From: VRUE01 sp963728365
GTDB taxonomy: Bacteria; Actinomycetota; Thermoleophilia; Solirubrobacterales; 70-9
DNA: 64,000 bases
Assembly: GCA_963728365.1 (NCBI GenBank)
Contig: CAVSJI010000001.1
Location: 1,674,001-1,738,000, forward strand
Direction of reading: 5' to 3'
Shown here in pieces: positions 55,822 to 63,863 of the stretch. Every line of letters starts with the position of its first letter. Position 1 is the stretch's first letter. Under the pieces are notes generated by a model that worked only from the letters and a program-made list of their open reading frames with translations, made no database searches and was not told the origin of the DNA. A program made the position numbers and the translations under genes.

Positions 55822-56964
55822 ATGGAGCGCAAATCGAGAAACGCACGAGTCACGGCAGTCGCCGTCGCGGTCGCCACGGCCGCCCTGGCGCTGGGCCTGT
55901 CGGCCTGCGGCAGCGGCGGTGGCGAAGGCGGCACGGTGACGGTCGAAGGCAAGCCCTCCGGCAGCCTGACGATTTCCAACTGGCCGCTCTACATCGACCC
56001 GGGCAGCAACGGCACGGTCGCCAACTTCGAAAAGGCGACCGGCGTCGACGTCAAGTACATCGAAGACGTCAACGACAACGCCGAATTCTTCGGCAAGGTG
56101 CAGCCGCTGCTCGAAAAGGGCGAAAGCGGCGGCCGCAGCCTCTTCGTCGTCACCGACTGGATGGCGAAGAAGATGCATGACCTCGGCTACCTGCAGACGA
56201 TCGACAAGGCCGGCATCCCGAACGTCGAGCAAAACCTGGTCGAGTCGCTGCGCCACCCGGGCTTCGACCCGAACCGCGAGTTCAGCGTGCCCTGGCAGAG
56301 CGGCATGGGGGGCCTCGTCGTGCGCACCGACCTGGCGCCTGACGTGCACTCGATCTGTGACCTCTTCGACTCCCAGTACAAGGGCAAGGTCGACTTCCTC
56401 AGCGAACTTCGCGAAACCGTGCCGCTGGTGATGGCCTGCGAAGGGGTCAATCCCGAAGAAGCGACCGAAGAAGACTGGATGAACGCGATCCAGAAGATCA
56501 AGGGCGCGGTCGATTCCGGGCAGATCCGCCGCTTCACCGGCAACGACTACACCCGCGACCTGAGCAACGGCGACGTGGTCGCGGCGATCGGCTGGTCCGG
56601 CGACGCGGTGCAGCTGCAGGCGGAAAACCCCGATATCGAGTTCCGCATGCCGACCCAGGGCTGCAGCCTCTGGTCGGACAACATGGTGATCCCGGTCGGG
56701 GCGCCGAACCCGACCGCGGCGGAGGGCTGGATGAACTACGTCTACGTGCCCAAGAACCAGGCGAAGATCGCCGAATACGTCAACTACGTGACCCCCGTCG
56801 AAGGCGTGCAGCAGATCTTCGAACGGACCGAACCCGAACTGGCGAAGAGCGACCTGATCTTCCCCAGCGCCGAATTCACCAAGGGGTGCTTCACCCAGGC
56901 GCAGCTCAGCGAGGAAGAGGAAGCGCCCGTGACCCGGGCCTGGAACGCGGTGCTGAACGGCTGA
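55822..56964 (+). CDS. potD: Polyamine-type substrate-binding lipoprotein
   Basis: About 380 aa. It has a lipoprotein signal with lipobox LGLSACG (Cys about 30), then the periplasmic-binding fold SLTISNWPLYIDPGSNGTVANFEKATGVDVKYIEDVND in blocks. This is the PotD/PotF opening in which acidic and aromatic residues hold the amine. NGDVVAAIGWSGDAVQ and PTQGCSLWSDNMVIP follow. ATG 55822 is preferred because AGGG lies 8 nt upstream; GTG 55813 would overlap potA by 4 bp. Anchored outside the membrane, it delivers substrate to PotBC. Confidence 0.92.
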   Translation: MERKSRNARVTAVAVAVATAALALGLSACGSGGGEGGTVTVEGKPSGSLTISNWPLYIDPGSNGTVANFEKATGVDVKYIEDVNDNAEFFGKVQPLLEKGESGGRSLFVVTDWMAKKMHDLGYLQTIDKAGIPNVEQNLVESLRHPGFDPNREFSVPWQSGMGGLVVRTDLAPDVHSICDLFDSQYKGKVDFLSELRETVPLVMACEGVNPEEATEEDWMNAIQKIKGAVDSGQIRRFTGNDYTRDLSNGDVVAAIGWSGDAVQLQAENPDIEFRMPTQGCSLWSDNMVIPVGAPNPTAAEGWMNYVYVPKNQAKIAEYVNYVTPVEGVQQIFERTEPELAKSDLIFPSAEFTKGCFTQAQLSEEEEAPVTRAWNAVLNG

Positions 56965-56965
56965 G

Positions 56966-57823
56966 ATGAGCGAGCGGCGCCGGATCCTCCCCTACCTCCT
57001 GCTCGGGCCGGGGACGATCTGGTTGCTGCTCTTCTTCGTCGTGCCCCTCTTCTACATGGGGTACCTCTCGCTGGAGTCGGGCGTCGTCGGCAGCCTCGGC
57101 TTCAGCTGGAACTGGGCGAACTACTCCGACGCGCTCTCGCTCTACGACACGCAGTTCGTGCGCTCCTTCCTCTACTCCGGCCTGGCGACCGTGCTCTGCC
57201 TGGCGCTCGCCTACCCACTCGCCTACACGATCGCCTTCCGGGCCGGGAAGTGGCGCAACGCGCTGCTCTTCGCCGTGGTCGCGCCCTTCTTCACCACCTA
57301 CCTGATCCGCACCCTGGCCTGGCAGACGATCCTCTCCGACGAAAGCCCGGTGACCGAATTCCTGCACACCGTCGGGTTGGCGCCCAGCGGCCACGTCCTC
57401 GCCACGGGCCCGGCGGTGATCGCCGGCCTCACCTACAACTTCCTGCCCTTCATGCTGCTGCCGATCTACGCCAGCCTCGAGCAGGTCGACGAGCGGCTGA
57501 TCGAGGCGGCCAAGGACCTCTACGCCTCCTCGCGCCAGGCCTTCCTTCGCGTGACGCTGCCGCTCTCGGCGCCGGGGATCGTCGCCGGCACCCTGCTCAC
57601 CTTCATCCCGGCGACCGGCGACTACGTCAACGCCCAGTTCCTCGGCGGCCCTGGCAACCAGATGATCGGCAACGTGATCCAGTCGCTCTTCAAGACGCAG
57701 CTCGACTACCCGGCGGCGGCGGCGCTCTCCTTCGTCCTGATGGCGCTGATCATGACCGTGGTGATCGTCTACATCCGCTTCGCGGGGTCGGAGTCGCTGA
57801 TGGGCGAGGAGCTGTCTCGATGA
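56966..57823 (+). CDS. potB: Polyamine-type ABC transporter permease B
   Basis: A 285-aa permease with about six TM helices. WLLLFFVVPLFYMGYLSL is TM1. The EAA loop reads LIEAAKDLYASSRQAFLRVTLPLSAPGI (about 170-197), where the ATPase docks. TYLIRTLAWQTILSDESPV is typical of PotB (family RTYAW-like). It begins one base after the potD stop and overlaps potC by 4 bp. Confidence 0.93.
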   Translation: MSERRRILPYLLLGPGTIWLLLFFVVPLFYMGYLSLESGVVGSLGFSWNWANYSDALSLYDTQFVRSFLYSGLATVLCLALAYPLAYTIAFRAGKWRNALLFAVVAPFFTTYLIRTLAWQTILSDESPVTEFLHTVGLAPSGHVLATGPAVIAGLTYNFLPFMLLPIYASLEQVDERLIEAAKDLYASSRQAFLRVTLPLSAPGIVAGTLLTFIPATGDYVNAQFLGGPGNQMIGNVIQSLFKTQLDYPAAAALSFVLMALIMTVVIVYIRFAGSESLMGEELSR

Positions 57824-58683
57824 GACGCGCCCGGCGCTGGCTGCGCGAGCACGGGGTCAACATCGTCGCCGGCCTGGTGGTCGCCTACATGCTGATCCCT
57901 ATCGCGGTGATCTTCGTCTTCTCCTTCAACGACCCGGCGGGCAAGTTCAACTTCACCTGGGCCGGCTTCACCCTGAAGCACTGGCAGAACGCCTTCGGCA
58001 TCCCCGAACTCAACTCCGCCCTCTTCACCAGCCTCAGGCTGGCGCTGCTGGCGACGGTGGTCTCGACCGTGGTCGGCACGCTGATGGCGATCGCCCTGGT
58101 CCGCCACCACTTCCTCGGCAGGCGCCCGGCGAACTTGCTGATCGTCGTGCCGATGGCGACGCCGGAGATCGTCATGGGCGCCTCGCTGCTCTCCTTCTTC
58201 ATCATCCTCGGCACCCCGAGCCTCGGCTTCCAGACGCTGCTGATCGCCCACGTGATGTTCTGCATCAGCTTTGTCGTGGTCGTCGTGCGCTCCCGCCTGA
58301 TCGGCTTCGACCGCAACCTCGAGGAGGCCGCGCAGGACCTCGGTGCCAGCCCGCTGCAAACCTTCCGGCTGGTGACCCTGCCGCTGATCACGCCCGGCGT
58401 CCTCGGCGGCGCCCTGCTCGCCTTCGCCCTCTCGATCGACGACTTCGTGATCTCCAACTTCAACTCGGGGACGACCGTAACCTTCCCGCTCTACATCTAC
58501 GGGGCCGCCCAGCGCGGCATCCCGGTCGAGGTCAACGTGATCGCGATGATTCTCTTCGGCGTGACCGTGGTGGCGATGGGGCTTACGGTGTTGCAGCAGC
58601 GGAGGGCCGAGCGGATGGCGGCTGTTCGGCCGGGCCAGGAGGGGGTGCCGGTGGTTGGGCTTGGCGCGGCCGAGGCGGCGTAG
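57820..58683 (+). CDS. potC: Polyamine-type ABC transporter permease C
   Basis: A 287-aa permease, six TM helices. MLIPIAVIFVFSFNDPAGK and FNFTWAGFTLKHWQNAFG match PotC N-termini. The EAA loop is LEEAAQDLGASPLQTFRLVTLPLITPG, and SIDDFVISNFNSGTTVTFP is a strong PotC/PotI signature. It is last of potABCD-type genes (order A-D-B-C). The large hairpin 58695-58820 starts 12 bases after its stop. Confidence 0.94.
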   Translation: MRRARRWLREHGVNIVAGLVVAYMLIPIAVIFVFSFNDPAGKFNFTWAGFTLKHWQNAFGIPELNSALFTSLRLALLATVVSTVVGTLMAIALVRHHFLGRRPANLLIVVPMATPEIVMGASLLSFFIILGTPSLGFQTLLIAHVMFCISFVVVVVRSRLIGFDRNLEEAAQDLGASPLQTFRLVTLPLITPGVLGGALLAFALSIDDFVISNFNSGTTVTFPLYIYGAAQRGIPVEVNVIAMILFGVTVVAMGLTVLQQRRAERMAAVRPGQEGVPVVGLGAAEAA

Positions 58684-58694
58684 TGGGACGGGGA

Positions 58695-58820
58695 GTGTTG
58701 GGGTCGCCTCGCCGAGAGCCCGCCACCGCCCTTCGGGCGGTGGAATCTTGTGCCGCTTCGCGGCCCATGGTCACCTTGCTGGGGCCGCTTCGCGAGGCTT
58801 CGGCGAGGCGACCCCAACAC
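58695..58820. repeat. Large branched palindrome between potC and the ALDH gene (family III)
   Basis: Perfect 21-bp arms GTGTTGGGGTCGCCTCGCCG(A) at 58695-58715 and 58800-58820 enclose 84 nt. Inside are two further stable hairpins: CCACCGCCC-TTC-GGGCGGTGG (from 58722) and GCCGC-TTC-GCGGC (from 58752). GGG/CCC pairs extend the outer stem past one mismatch. It sits between same-strand genes, so attenuation or mRNA processing is possible. Confidence 0.8.
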
Positions 58821-58837
58821 CCCCTGAGCGCACCGGC

Positions 58838-60283
58838 GTGACGTTGCGGAACTACATCGGCGGAGAGTGGCTGCGGCCGAACGGGGTTGAGGAGCTTCCT
58901 GACGTGGACCCGGCTACTGGAGAGGTTGTGGCTTCGGTTCCCTTGTCGGGGGAGCTTGAGGTGGGTGAAGCCGTTGCTGCGGCACGCGAGGCGCAGCCGG
59001 GGTGGCGTGACGTTGCGCCGCAGCGCAGGGCTCGGGCGGTGCTGGCGCTTCGGGAGGGGTTGCTTGAGCGGCGGGAGGAGCTTGTTGGGCTTGTTACGGC
59101 TGACATGGGGAAGACGCTTGAGGATGCTGATGGGGAGGTTGGGCGGGGGATCGAGTCTGTTGAGGCTGCGGCTGCTGTTCCTCATTTGATGAAGGGGGAG
59201 GTACTGGAGGGGGTTGCTGCCGGGGTCGATGTGGAGATGGCGCGGCAGTCTGTGGGGGTGGTTGCGGCGATTACGCCTTTCAACTTTCCGGCGATGATCC
59301 CGCTCTGGTTTTTGCCCTTCGCGATCGCCTGCGGGAACTCGTTCATCCTCAAGCCGTCGGAGCAGGATCCGCGGCCTGGGGCGCTGATCATGGAGATCGT
59401 CGACGGGATCGAGGAGATTCCGGCTGGGGTCGTCAACCTCGTCCACGGCGGCCGCGAGGCAGTCACCGCGATCCTCGAGGACCCCGGCATCGACGCGATC
59501 TCCTTCGTCGGCCGGGCGGAAACGGCGCGGATCGTTGCCGAAGGCGCCGTGCGTACCGGCAAGCGGGTGCAGGCGCTGGGAGGCGCCAAGAACTCTCTCA
59601 TCGTGATGCCCGACGCCAACCTCGACCAGGCGATGCCCGCGATCATGGGCTCCGCCTTCGGCGCCGCGGGCCAGCGCTGTTTGGCCGGATCGGTGTGTGT
59701 TGTGGTGGGCGACCAGACGCGACGCGAGGAGGTTCGCGACGCGCTGGTGGCGTCGGCATCCAAGCTCAAAGTAGGACCCGGCGACGACCCGACCACCGAC
59801 GTCTGCCCGATGGTGTCGGCCGCGGCACGAGACAAGGTGGCTGCGGCGATAGACCGCGCCGAGGCGGACGACGGCACGAAGCTGCTCCTTGACGGCCGCG
59901 GCGATACGGACCCGGCCGGAACCTTCCTTGGCCCAACGATCGCAGCGGTCAGCGACCATGACTCCGAGCTGGCCCGCGACGAGCTCTTCGGCCCCCTTCT
60001 CACAATCGTCGAGGTCGATGACCTGGACGCCGCCCTCGGTTTCATCAACAACTCCCGCTACGGCAACGCCGGCGCGATCTTCACCGCATCCGGAGCGGCC
60101 GCCCGCCGGTACCGCTACGAGGCCCAGGCCGGCATGCTCGGTGTCAACGTAGGCGTCCCAGCGCCGGTCGCCTGGTTCCCCTTCTCGGGCTGGAAGGACT
60201 CGATAGACGGCGACCTCCACGCCAACGGCACGGACGCGGTCCGGTTTTACACGCGGGAGAAGGTCGTTACTACGCGGTGGTAG
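58838..60283 (+). CDS. mmsA: CoA-acylating methylmalonate-semialdehyde dehydrogenase-type ALDH
   Basis: A 481-aa aldehyde dehydrogenase of the MmsA/IolA branch. YIGGEWLRPNGVEELPDVDPATGE opens the protein, in blocks. ITPFNFPAMIPLWFLPFAIACGNSFILKPSEQDP is the cofactor region with the MmsA-type PSEQDP. The nucleophile is in GAAGQRCLAGSV (Cys about 281), and PFSGWKDSIDGDLHANG closes it. Pathway: valine/inositol/beta-alanine or amine-derived semialdehydes to acyl-CoA. GTG 58838 start. Codons before about 59400 end mostly in G/T, later ones in C. Confidence 0.9.
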   Translation: MTLRNYIGGEWLRPNGVEELPDVDPATGEVVASVPLSGELEVGEAVAAAREAQPGWRDVAPQRRARAVLALREGLLERREELVGLVTADMGKTLEDADGEVGRGIESVEAAAAVPHLMKGEVLEGVAAGVDVEMARQSVGVVAAITPFNFPAMIPLWFLPFAIACGNSFILKPSEQDPRPGALIMEIVDGIEEIPAGVVNLVHGGREAVTAILEDPGIDAISFVGRAETARIVAEGAVRTGKRVQALGGAKNSLIVMPDANLDQAMPAIMGSAFGAAGQRCLAGSVCVVVGDQTRREEVRDALVASASKLKVGPGDDPTTDVCPMVSAAARDKVAAAIDRAEADDGTKLLLDGRGDTDPAGTFLGPTIAAVSDHDSELARDELFGPLLTIVEVDDLDAALGFINNSRYGNAGAIFTASGAAARRYRYEAQAGMLGVNVGVPAPVAWFPFSGWKDSIDGDLHANGTDAVRFYTREKVVTTRW

Positions 60284-60288
60284 GGGCG

Positions 60289-60381
60289 GGTGGTGTCCCT
60301 CCCGAAAAGACCGTTGCGCAGCTGAGCCGCCGTGACGCTTCGGGGTCGAATACCGGGAGCCTTTTCGGGAGGGACACCACC
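60289..60381. repeat. Family II hairpin, copy a
   Basis: Perfect 21-bp arms 60289-60309 (GGTGGTGTCCCTCCCGAAAA...) and 60361-60381 flank a 51-nt centre beginning ACCGTTGCGCAGCTGAG. It lies between the convergent mmsA-type and flavoprotein genes. The centre is about four-fifths identical to those of copies b and c. Confidence 0.88.
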
Positions 60382-60402
60382 GGCCTTTCCGAACACGCGC
60401 AG

Positions 60403-61800
60403 TCAGCGGCCGATGTGGAAGCCGATCAGCTGCGGGACTCGCGCGACGAGAGAACTGATCGGGTCCGGATCGCAGCCTCCAAGCTCGGCGGTCTCCTTCC
60501 GCATAATGCCGGTGCGGATGACCTCCCCACCCAGCCAGTGGAATGGCTCGGGAGGGACCTTCTGCGGGGTTGGGTCCACAAATGCCAGACGGGATTGGTC
60601 GTCGCGACGGTCGAGCGCAAGCGAGGCGAGGGTACGGCCGACCATGTGGGAGGGGCCGACGCCGTTGCCCGTGTAGCCGGCGGCAACGAAGGCTCGGCTG
60701 CCTCGAAGCGGGCGCACCAGCGGCAGGTGGGTGGGCGAAGCGTCTATCGGGCCGCCCCAGGCATGGGTGAGGGACTTGTGCTTCAGACCGGGGAAGTACG
60801 TCCAGAGGTGCTCAGCGGCTTCGGCGGCGACCTGGGCGTCGACCTCGGCGCGACCGTGGAGCCGGGCGGCCATCGCTATGTGACCGCCGCCCCAGCCGAA
60901 GGCGATGCGGCGGTCGGGGGTCGTGCGGAAGTAGTCGATCAGGGCGCGGCTGTCGGTGATGCACTCGCCCCCCGTCCAGCCGATCTCCTCAAGCAGCTCG
61001 GGCACCGGCTCGGTGAGGACTATGTGGGAGGAAGCGACTGTGAGACGGTTGCGCAGCGGTCCTCGCTGAGCCTTGGCGGCGGCACCGATGCCGATGACCG
61101 CCGAGCTTGCCCGGACGACGCCGCGCGGCGTGCGCGCCTCGACGCCGTCCCACGAGCCCTCGAGCCGAATGACGGGCGAGTGCTCGTACACCTCGACCCC
61201 CCGAGCCCGCAACCGCTCCCGCAGCCCCAGCGCCAACCGTGCCGGCTGCACAGTCGCCGAATTCGGATAGAACGCCCCGCCCCGAAACGCCGGCGACGCA
61301 CACCGCTCAGCCACCTGCTCCGCCGAAAGCGGCTGCAGCGCATCGCCAACCCCAAGCTCCCGGCAAGCGTCCAGCACCTCGCACCAAACGGAGTCATGCG
61401 CTTCGGCGGTCGAGACCTGCAGATACCCCCCATGCCGGTACCAGGCATCCACCCTCTCCACCTCGCAGAACTCCCCAATCCCCGCCACAGCCTGCTCAGC
61501 CGCCCGAGCAACGGCAAGCGCCCCCCGATCCCCCCACCGCCCCCGCATGTTCGGCAGCGAGAACCACATCACATTGCAAAACCCCCCATTCCGCCCACTG
61601 GGCCCGTGCCCACACCGCCTGGCCTCCAGAACCACCACCCGAGCCTCCGGCTCCAGCGCCTTGACATGCCAGGCAGCCCACATCCCCGTATACCCCCCAC
61701 CAAGCACCACCACATCAGCGCTCCGCTCCCCCACAAGCTCCGGAGCCACCTCAACCGCAGGCGCCTCCTCAACCCAGTACCCAAGCGCATCGTGCTTCAC
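60403..61800 (-). CDS. FAD-dependent amine oxidoreductase (DAO family, PuuB-like)
   Basis: A 465-aa flavoprotein. The FAD-binding beta-alpha-beta motif is ADVVVLGGGYTGMWAAWHVK (about 28-47), with VVVLEARRCGHGPSGRNGGF carrying the SGRNGG motif of gamma-glutamylputrescine oxidase/DadA-like enzymes. The C-terminal FAD contact is FVAAGYTGNGVGPSHMVGR. GTG 61800 is chosen because the frame above it runs through hairpin copy D. It likely oxidises an amine or N-methylated amino acid in the polyamine region (inferred from neighbours). Confidence 0.85.
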   Translation of the reverse strand: MKHDALGYWVEEAPAVEVAPELVGERSADVVVLGGGYTGMWAAWHVKALEPEARVVVLEARRCGHGPSGRNGGFCNVMWFSLPNMRGRWGDRGALAVARAAEQAVAGIGEFCEVERVDAWYRHGGYLQVSTAEAHDSVWCEVLDACRELGVGDALQPLSAEQVAERCASPAFRGGAFYPNSATVQPARLALGLRERLRARGVEVYEHSPVIRLEGSWDGVEARTPRGVVRASSAVIGIGAAAKAQRGPLRNRLTVASSHIVLTEPVPELLEEIGWTGGECITDSRALIDYFRTTPDRRIAFGWGGGHIAMAARLHGRAEVDAQVAAEAAEHLWTYFPGLKHKSLTHAWGGPIDASPTHLPLVRPLRGSRAFVAAGYTGNGVGPSHMVGRTLASLALDRRDDQSRLAFVDPTPQKVPPEPFHWLGGEVIRTGIMRKETAELGGCDPDPISSLVARVPQLIGFHIGR

Positions 61801-61818
61801 GGAAGTACGAGTCTGGCA

Positions 61819-61894
61819 GGGCGTGCGGGTGGGGTCCGCAAAACACTCGAGCGAGCCTCCCGGCGAGCGTTTTGCGGACCCCACCCGCACGCCC
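61819..61894. repeat. Family I hairpin, copy D
   Basis: Perfect 26-bp arms 61819-61844 and 61869-61894 (outer stem GGGCGTGCGGGTGGGGTCCG...) surround the 24-nt centre 61845-61868 (ACTCGAGCGAGCC...). It lies between divergent genes, 18 bases from the flavoprotein GTG and 24 bases from the enolase-family ATG. Confidence 0.9.
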
Positions 61895-61918
61895 CCCACG
61901 CCCCCTACACTCCGCGCC

Positions 61919-62989
61919 ATGCCCACCTTCGACGCCCTAGCCGACCTCCCGCTCGAGATCGAGGGCTACGAGCTTCGACCGCTTGAACTCCAGCTTCCAG
62001 GGTTCGAACGCCTTTCCACCGTGATTCACACTTGGGGCGGCGGCAGCGAGGGTTTCGGCGAGGACGTCACCTACGACCCGGTCGACCACATTGCCTTCCA
62101 GGACGCCGGCCCGACGCTTGACATCACCGGCTTCGCCACCCTGGGCGAGTTCTGCGGGATGATGGCTGAGGAGGACACCTTCCCCGTCGCCCCGCAGCGG
62201 GACGTCTCGCGGCTCTACCGGCGCTGGGCCTTCGAGTCGGCGGCGCTGGACCTGGCACTGCGCCAGGCCGGCAAGGGACTCGGTGAGGCGCTCGGGCGCG
62301 AGGCGAGGCCGGTGACCTTCGTCTGCTCGATGCGCCTCTCCCCCGGTGAGGGCGAGCCCTCCTCGATCGAGCCGCTGCGCCGCAGGCTCGAGCGCTACCC
62401 CGACCTGCGCTTCAAGCTCGACCCGACCAACGACTGGACCGACGAGCTGATCGCCGAGCTGGTCGAGACCGGCGCCGTCGACTCACTCGACCTAAAGGGC
62501 TTCTACAGCGGCACCTCGGTCGAGGTCGAAACCGACCCCGGGCTCTACGCGAAGCTGATCGAGGCCTTCCCGGAGGCCTGGATCGAGGACCCCGACGTCA
62601 ACGACGAGACCCGGCCGGTGCTCGAGCCGGTCCGCGACCGCCTCACCTGGGACGCCCCGATCCACTCGATCGCCGACATCGAGGCGCTGCCCTGGAAGCC
62701 CCGCATGGTCAACATCAAGCCCTCCCGACTCGGCAGCCTCAAGGAGCTCTTCGACGCCTACGACTACTGCGCCGCCGAGGGCATCGGCGCCTACGGTGGC
62801 GGCCAGTGGGAGCTGGGCGTAGGCCGCGGCCAGATCCAGGCCCTCGCCTCCGTCTTCCACCCCGACACCCCCAACGACACGGCCCCCCGCGGCTACAACG
62901 AACCGAAGCCGCCGGCGGGGCTGCCGGTCAGCCCTCTGGAGCCCCGCCTCAGCCCAAGCGGGTTTCGGTGGGATGACGGGCGTGGGTGA
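61919..62989 (+). CDS. Enolase-superfamily (muconate-lactonising/racemase-like) enzyme
   Basis: A 356-aa protein. The N-terminal capping domain (PLELQLPGFERLSTVIH) is followed by a barrel with superfamily segments: FKLDPTNDWTDELIAEL (second-strand K and D), LDLKGFYSG, AWIEDPDVND (metal-ligand E-D), and NIKPSRLGSLKELFDAYDYC (opposite-face Lys). It ends with GAYGGGQWELGVGRGQIQALAS. Members abstract a proton alpha to a carboxylate; racemase, epimerase or dehydratase roles are all possible. ATG 61919 follows hairpin copy D. Confidence 0.8.
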   Translation: MPTFDALADLPLEIEGYELRPLELQLPGFERLSTVIHTWGGGSEGFGEDVTYDPVDHIAFQDAGPTLDITGFATLGEFCGMMAEEDTFPVAPQRDVSRLYRRWAFESAALDLALRQAGKGLGEALGREARPVTFVCSMRLSPGEGEPSSIEPLRRRLERYPDLRFKLDPTNDWTDELIAELVETGAVDSLDLKGFYSGTSVEVETDPGLYAKLIEAFPEAWIEDPDVNDETRPVLEPVRDRLTWDAPIHSIADIEALPWKPRMVNIKPSRLGSLKELFDAYDYCAAEGIGAYGGGQWELGVGRGQIQALASVFHPDTPNDTAPRGYNEPKPPAGLPVSPLEPRLSPSGFRWDDGRG

Positions 62990-62996
62990 GGGCCAG

Positions 62997-63030
62997 GTGC
63001 CCCTCCCGAAAAGACCGTTGCGCAGCTGGG
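62997..63030. repeat. Family II half element (left arm and start of centre)
   Basis: GTGCCCCTCCCGAAAAGACC and the following GTTGCGCAGCTG match the left arm and centre start of copies a and b, but no right arm follows. It lies directly after the enolase-family stop and 9 bases before copy b. Confidence 0.7.
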
Positions 63031-63038
63031 TCGTGGGG

Positions 63039-63141
63039 GAGCGACGGTTGCCCCTCCCGAAAAGACCGTCGCGCAGCTGAGTCGTTGCAGCGCTTCGAGG
63101 CGTATTACCGGGAGCCTTTTCGGGAGGGGCAACCGTCGCTC
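63039..63141. repeat. Family II hairpin, copy b
   Basis: Perfect 26-bp arms 63039-63064 (GAGCGACGGTTGCCCCTCCC...) and 63116-63141 enclose a 51-nt centre (63065-63115). It lies upstream of the ferritin gene. Confidence 0.88.
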
Positions 63142-63203
63142 TTCGGCAAACCGAACTCTCCGATTCAGCTACGTTGCTCGAAACCCCCCAGAAGGAGAGC
63201 TTG

Positions 63204-63737
63204 ATGCCTGAGAAAAGCTTCGCTGACGCGCTGAATGAGCAGATTGCCAACGAGTTCGCTGCTTCGCAGCAGTATGTGGGGATGGCGGTCTACTACGACG
63301 CGGAAACGCTGCCCCGCCTAGCTGCCTTCTTCTACCGGCAGGCGCTGGAGGAGCGCGAGCACGCGATGATGATGGTCCAGTACCTGCTCGATGTCGGCGA
63401 GGAAGTCCACATCCCGGACATCAAAGCTCAGGCAACCAGCTACTCGGACGGCGTCACCCCGGTCGAAAAGGCGCTCGAGCAGGAGAAGCGCGTCGGCGAG
63501 GAGATCTTCGCCCTCTTCGAGCTAGCCCGCGACCTGAAGGACTACCGCGCCGAGCAGTTCATGCAGTGGTTCGTCAAGGAGCAGGTCGAGGAGGTAGCCC
63601 TGATGAGCGACCTGCTCAACGTGGTCGAGCGAGCTAAGGACAACCTCCTCCTCGCCGAGGACTACATAGCTCGCGAGAACCCAGGCGCCGAGTCCTCCGA
63701 CCCCACAGCTCCCCCCGCAGCGGGGATGGGCGAGTAA
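63204..63737 (+). CDS. ftn: Ferritin (iron-storage, non-heme type)
   Basis: A 177-aa four-helix-bundle protein. LNEQIANEFAASQQYVGMAVYY carries the first ferroxidase Glu on helix A. ALEEREHAMMMVQYL holds the helix-B E-x2-H pair, and VKEQVEEVALMSDLL supplies helix-D Glu residues. No heme-ligand Met pattern of bacterioferritin is evident. It stores Fe(III) as a 24-mer shell in the cytoplasm. ATG 63204 follows AGAAGGAGA. The C-terminal tail after IARENPGAE is Pro/Ala-rich. It is flanked on both sides by family II hairpins. Confidence 0.92.
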   Translation: MPEKSFADALNEQIANEFAASQQYVGMAVYYDAETLPRLAAFFYRQALEEREHAMMMVQYLLDVGEEVHIPDIKAQATSYSDGVTPVEKALEQEKRVGEEIFALFELARDLKDYRAEQFMQWFVKEQVEEVALMSDLLNVVERAKDNLLLAEDYIARENPGAESSDPTAPPAAGMGE

Positions 63738-63751
63738 CAAGCGGGCGAAAA

Positions 63752-63854
63752 GAGGGATGGTTGCCCCTCCCGAAAAGGCTCCCGGTAATACGTCTCGAAG
63801 CGCCACCGCGGCTCAGCTGCGCGACGGTCTTTTCGGGAGGGGCAACCATCCCTC
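63752..63854. repeat. Family II hairpin, copy c (reverse orientation)
   Basis: Perfect 26-bp arms 63752-63777 (GAGGGATGGTTGCCCCTCCC...) and 63829-63854 enclose a 51-nt centre (63778-63828). That centre is the reverse complement type of copies a and b. It starts 15 bases after the ferritin stop. Confidence 0.88.
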
Positions 63855-63863
63855 CCCACGCCC

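Noticed and set aside
62986..63204. Small proteins encoded across the family II hairpins
   Set aside because: All such frames exist only because the GC-rich palindromes lack stops; they repeat the same peptide in sense and antisense.
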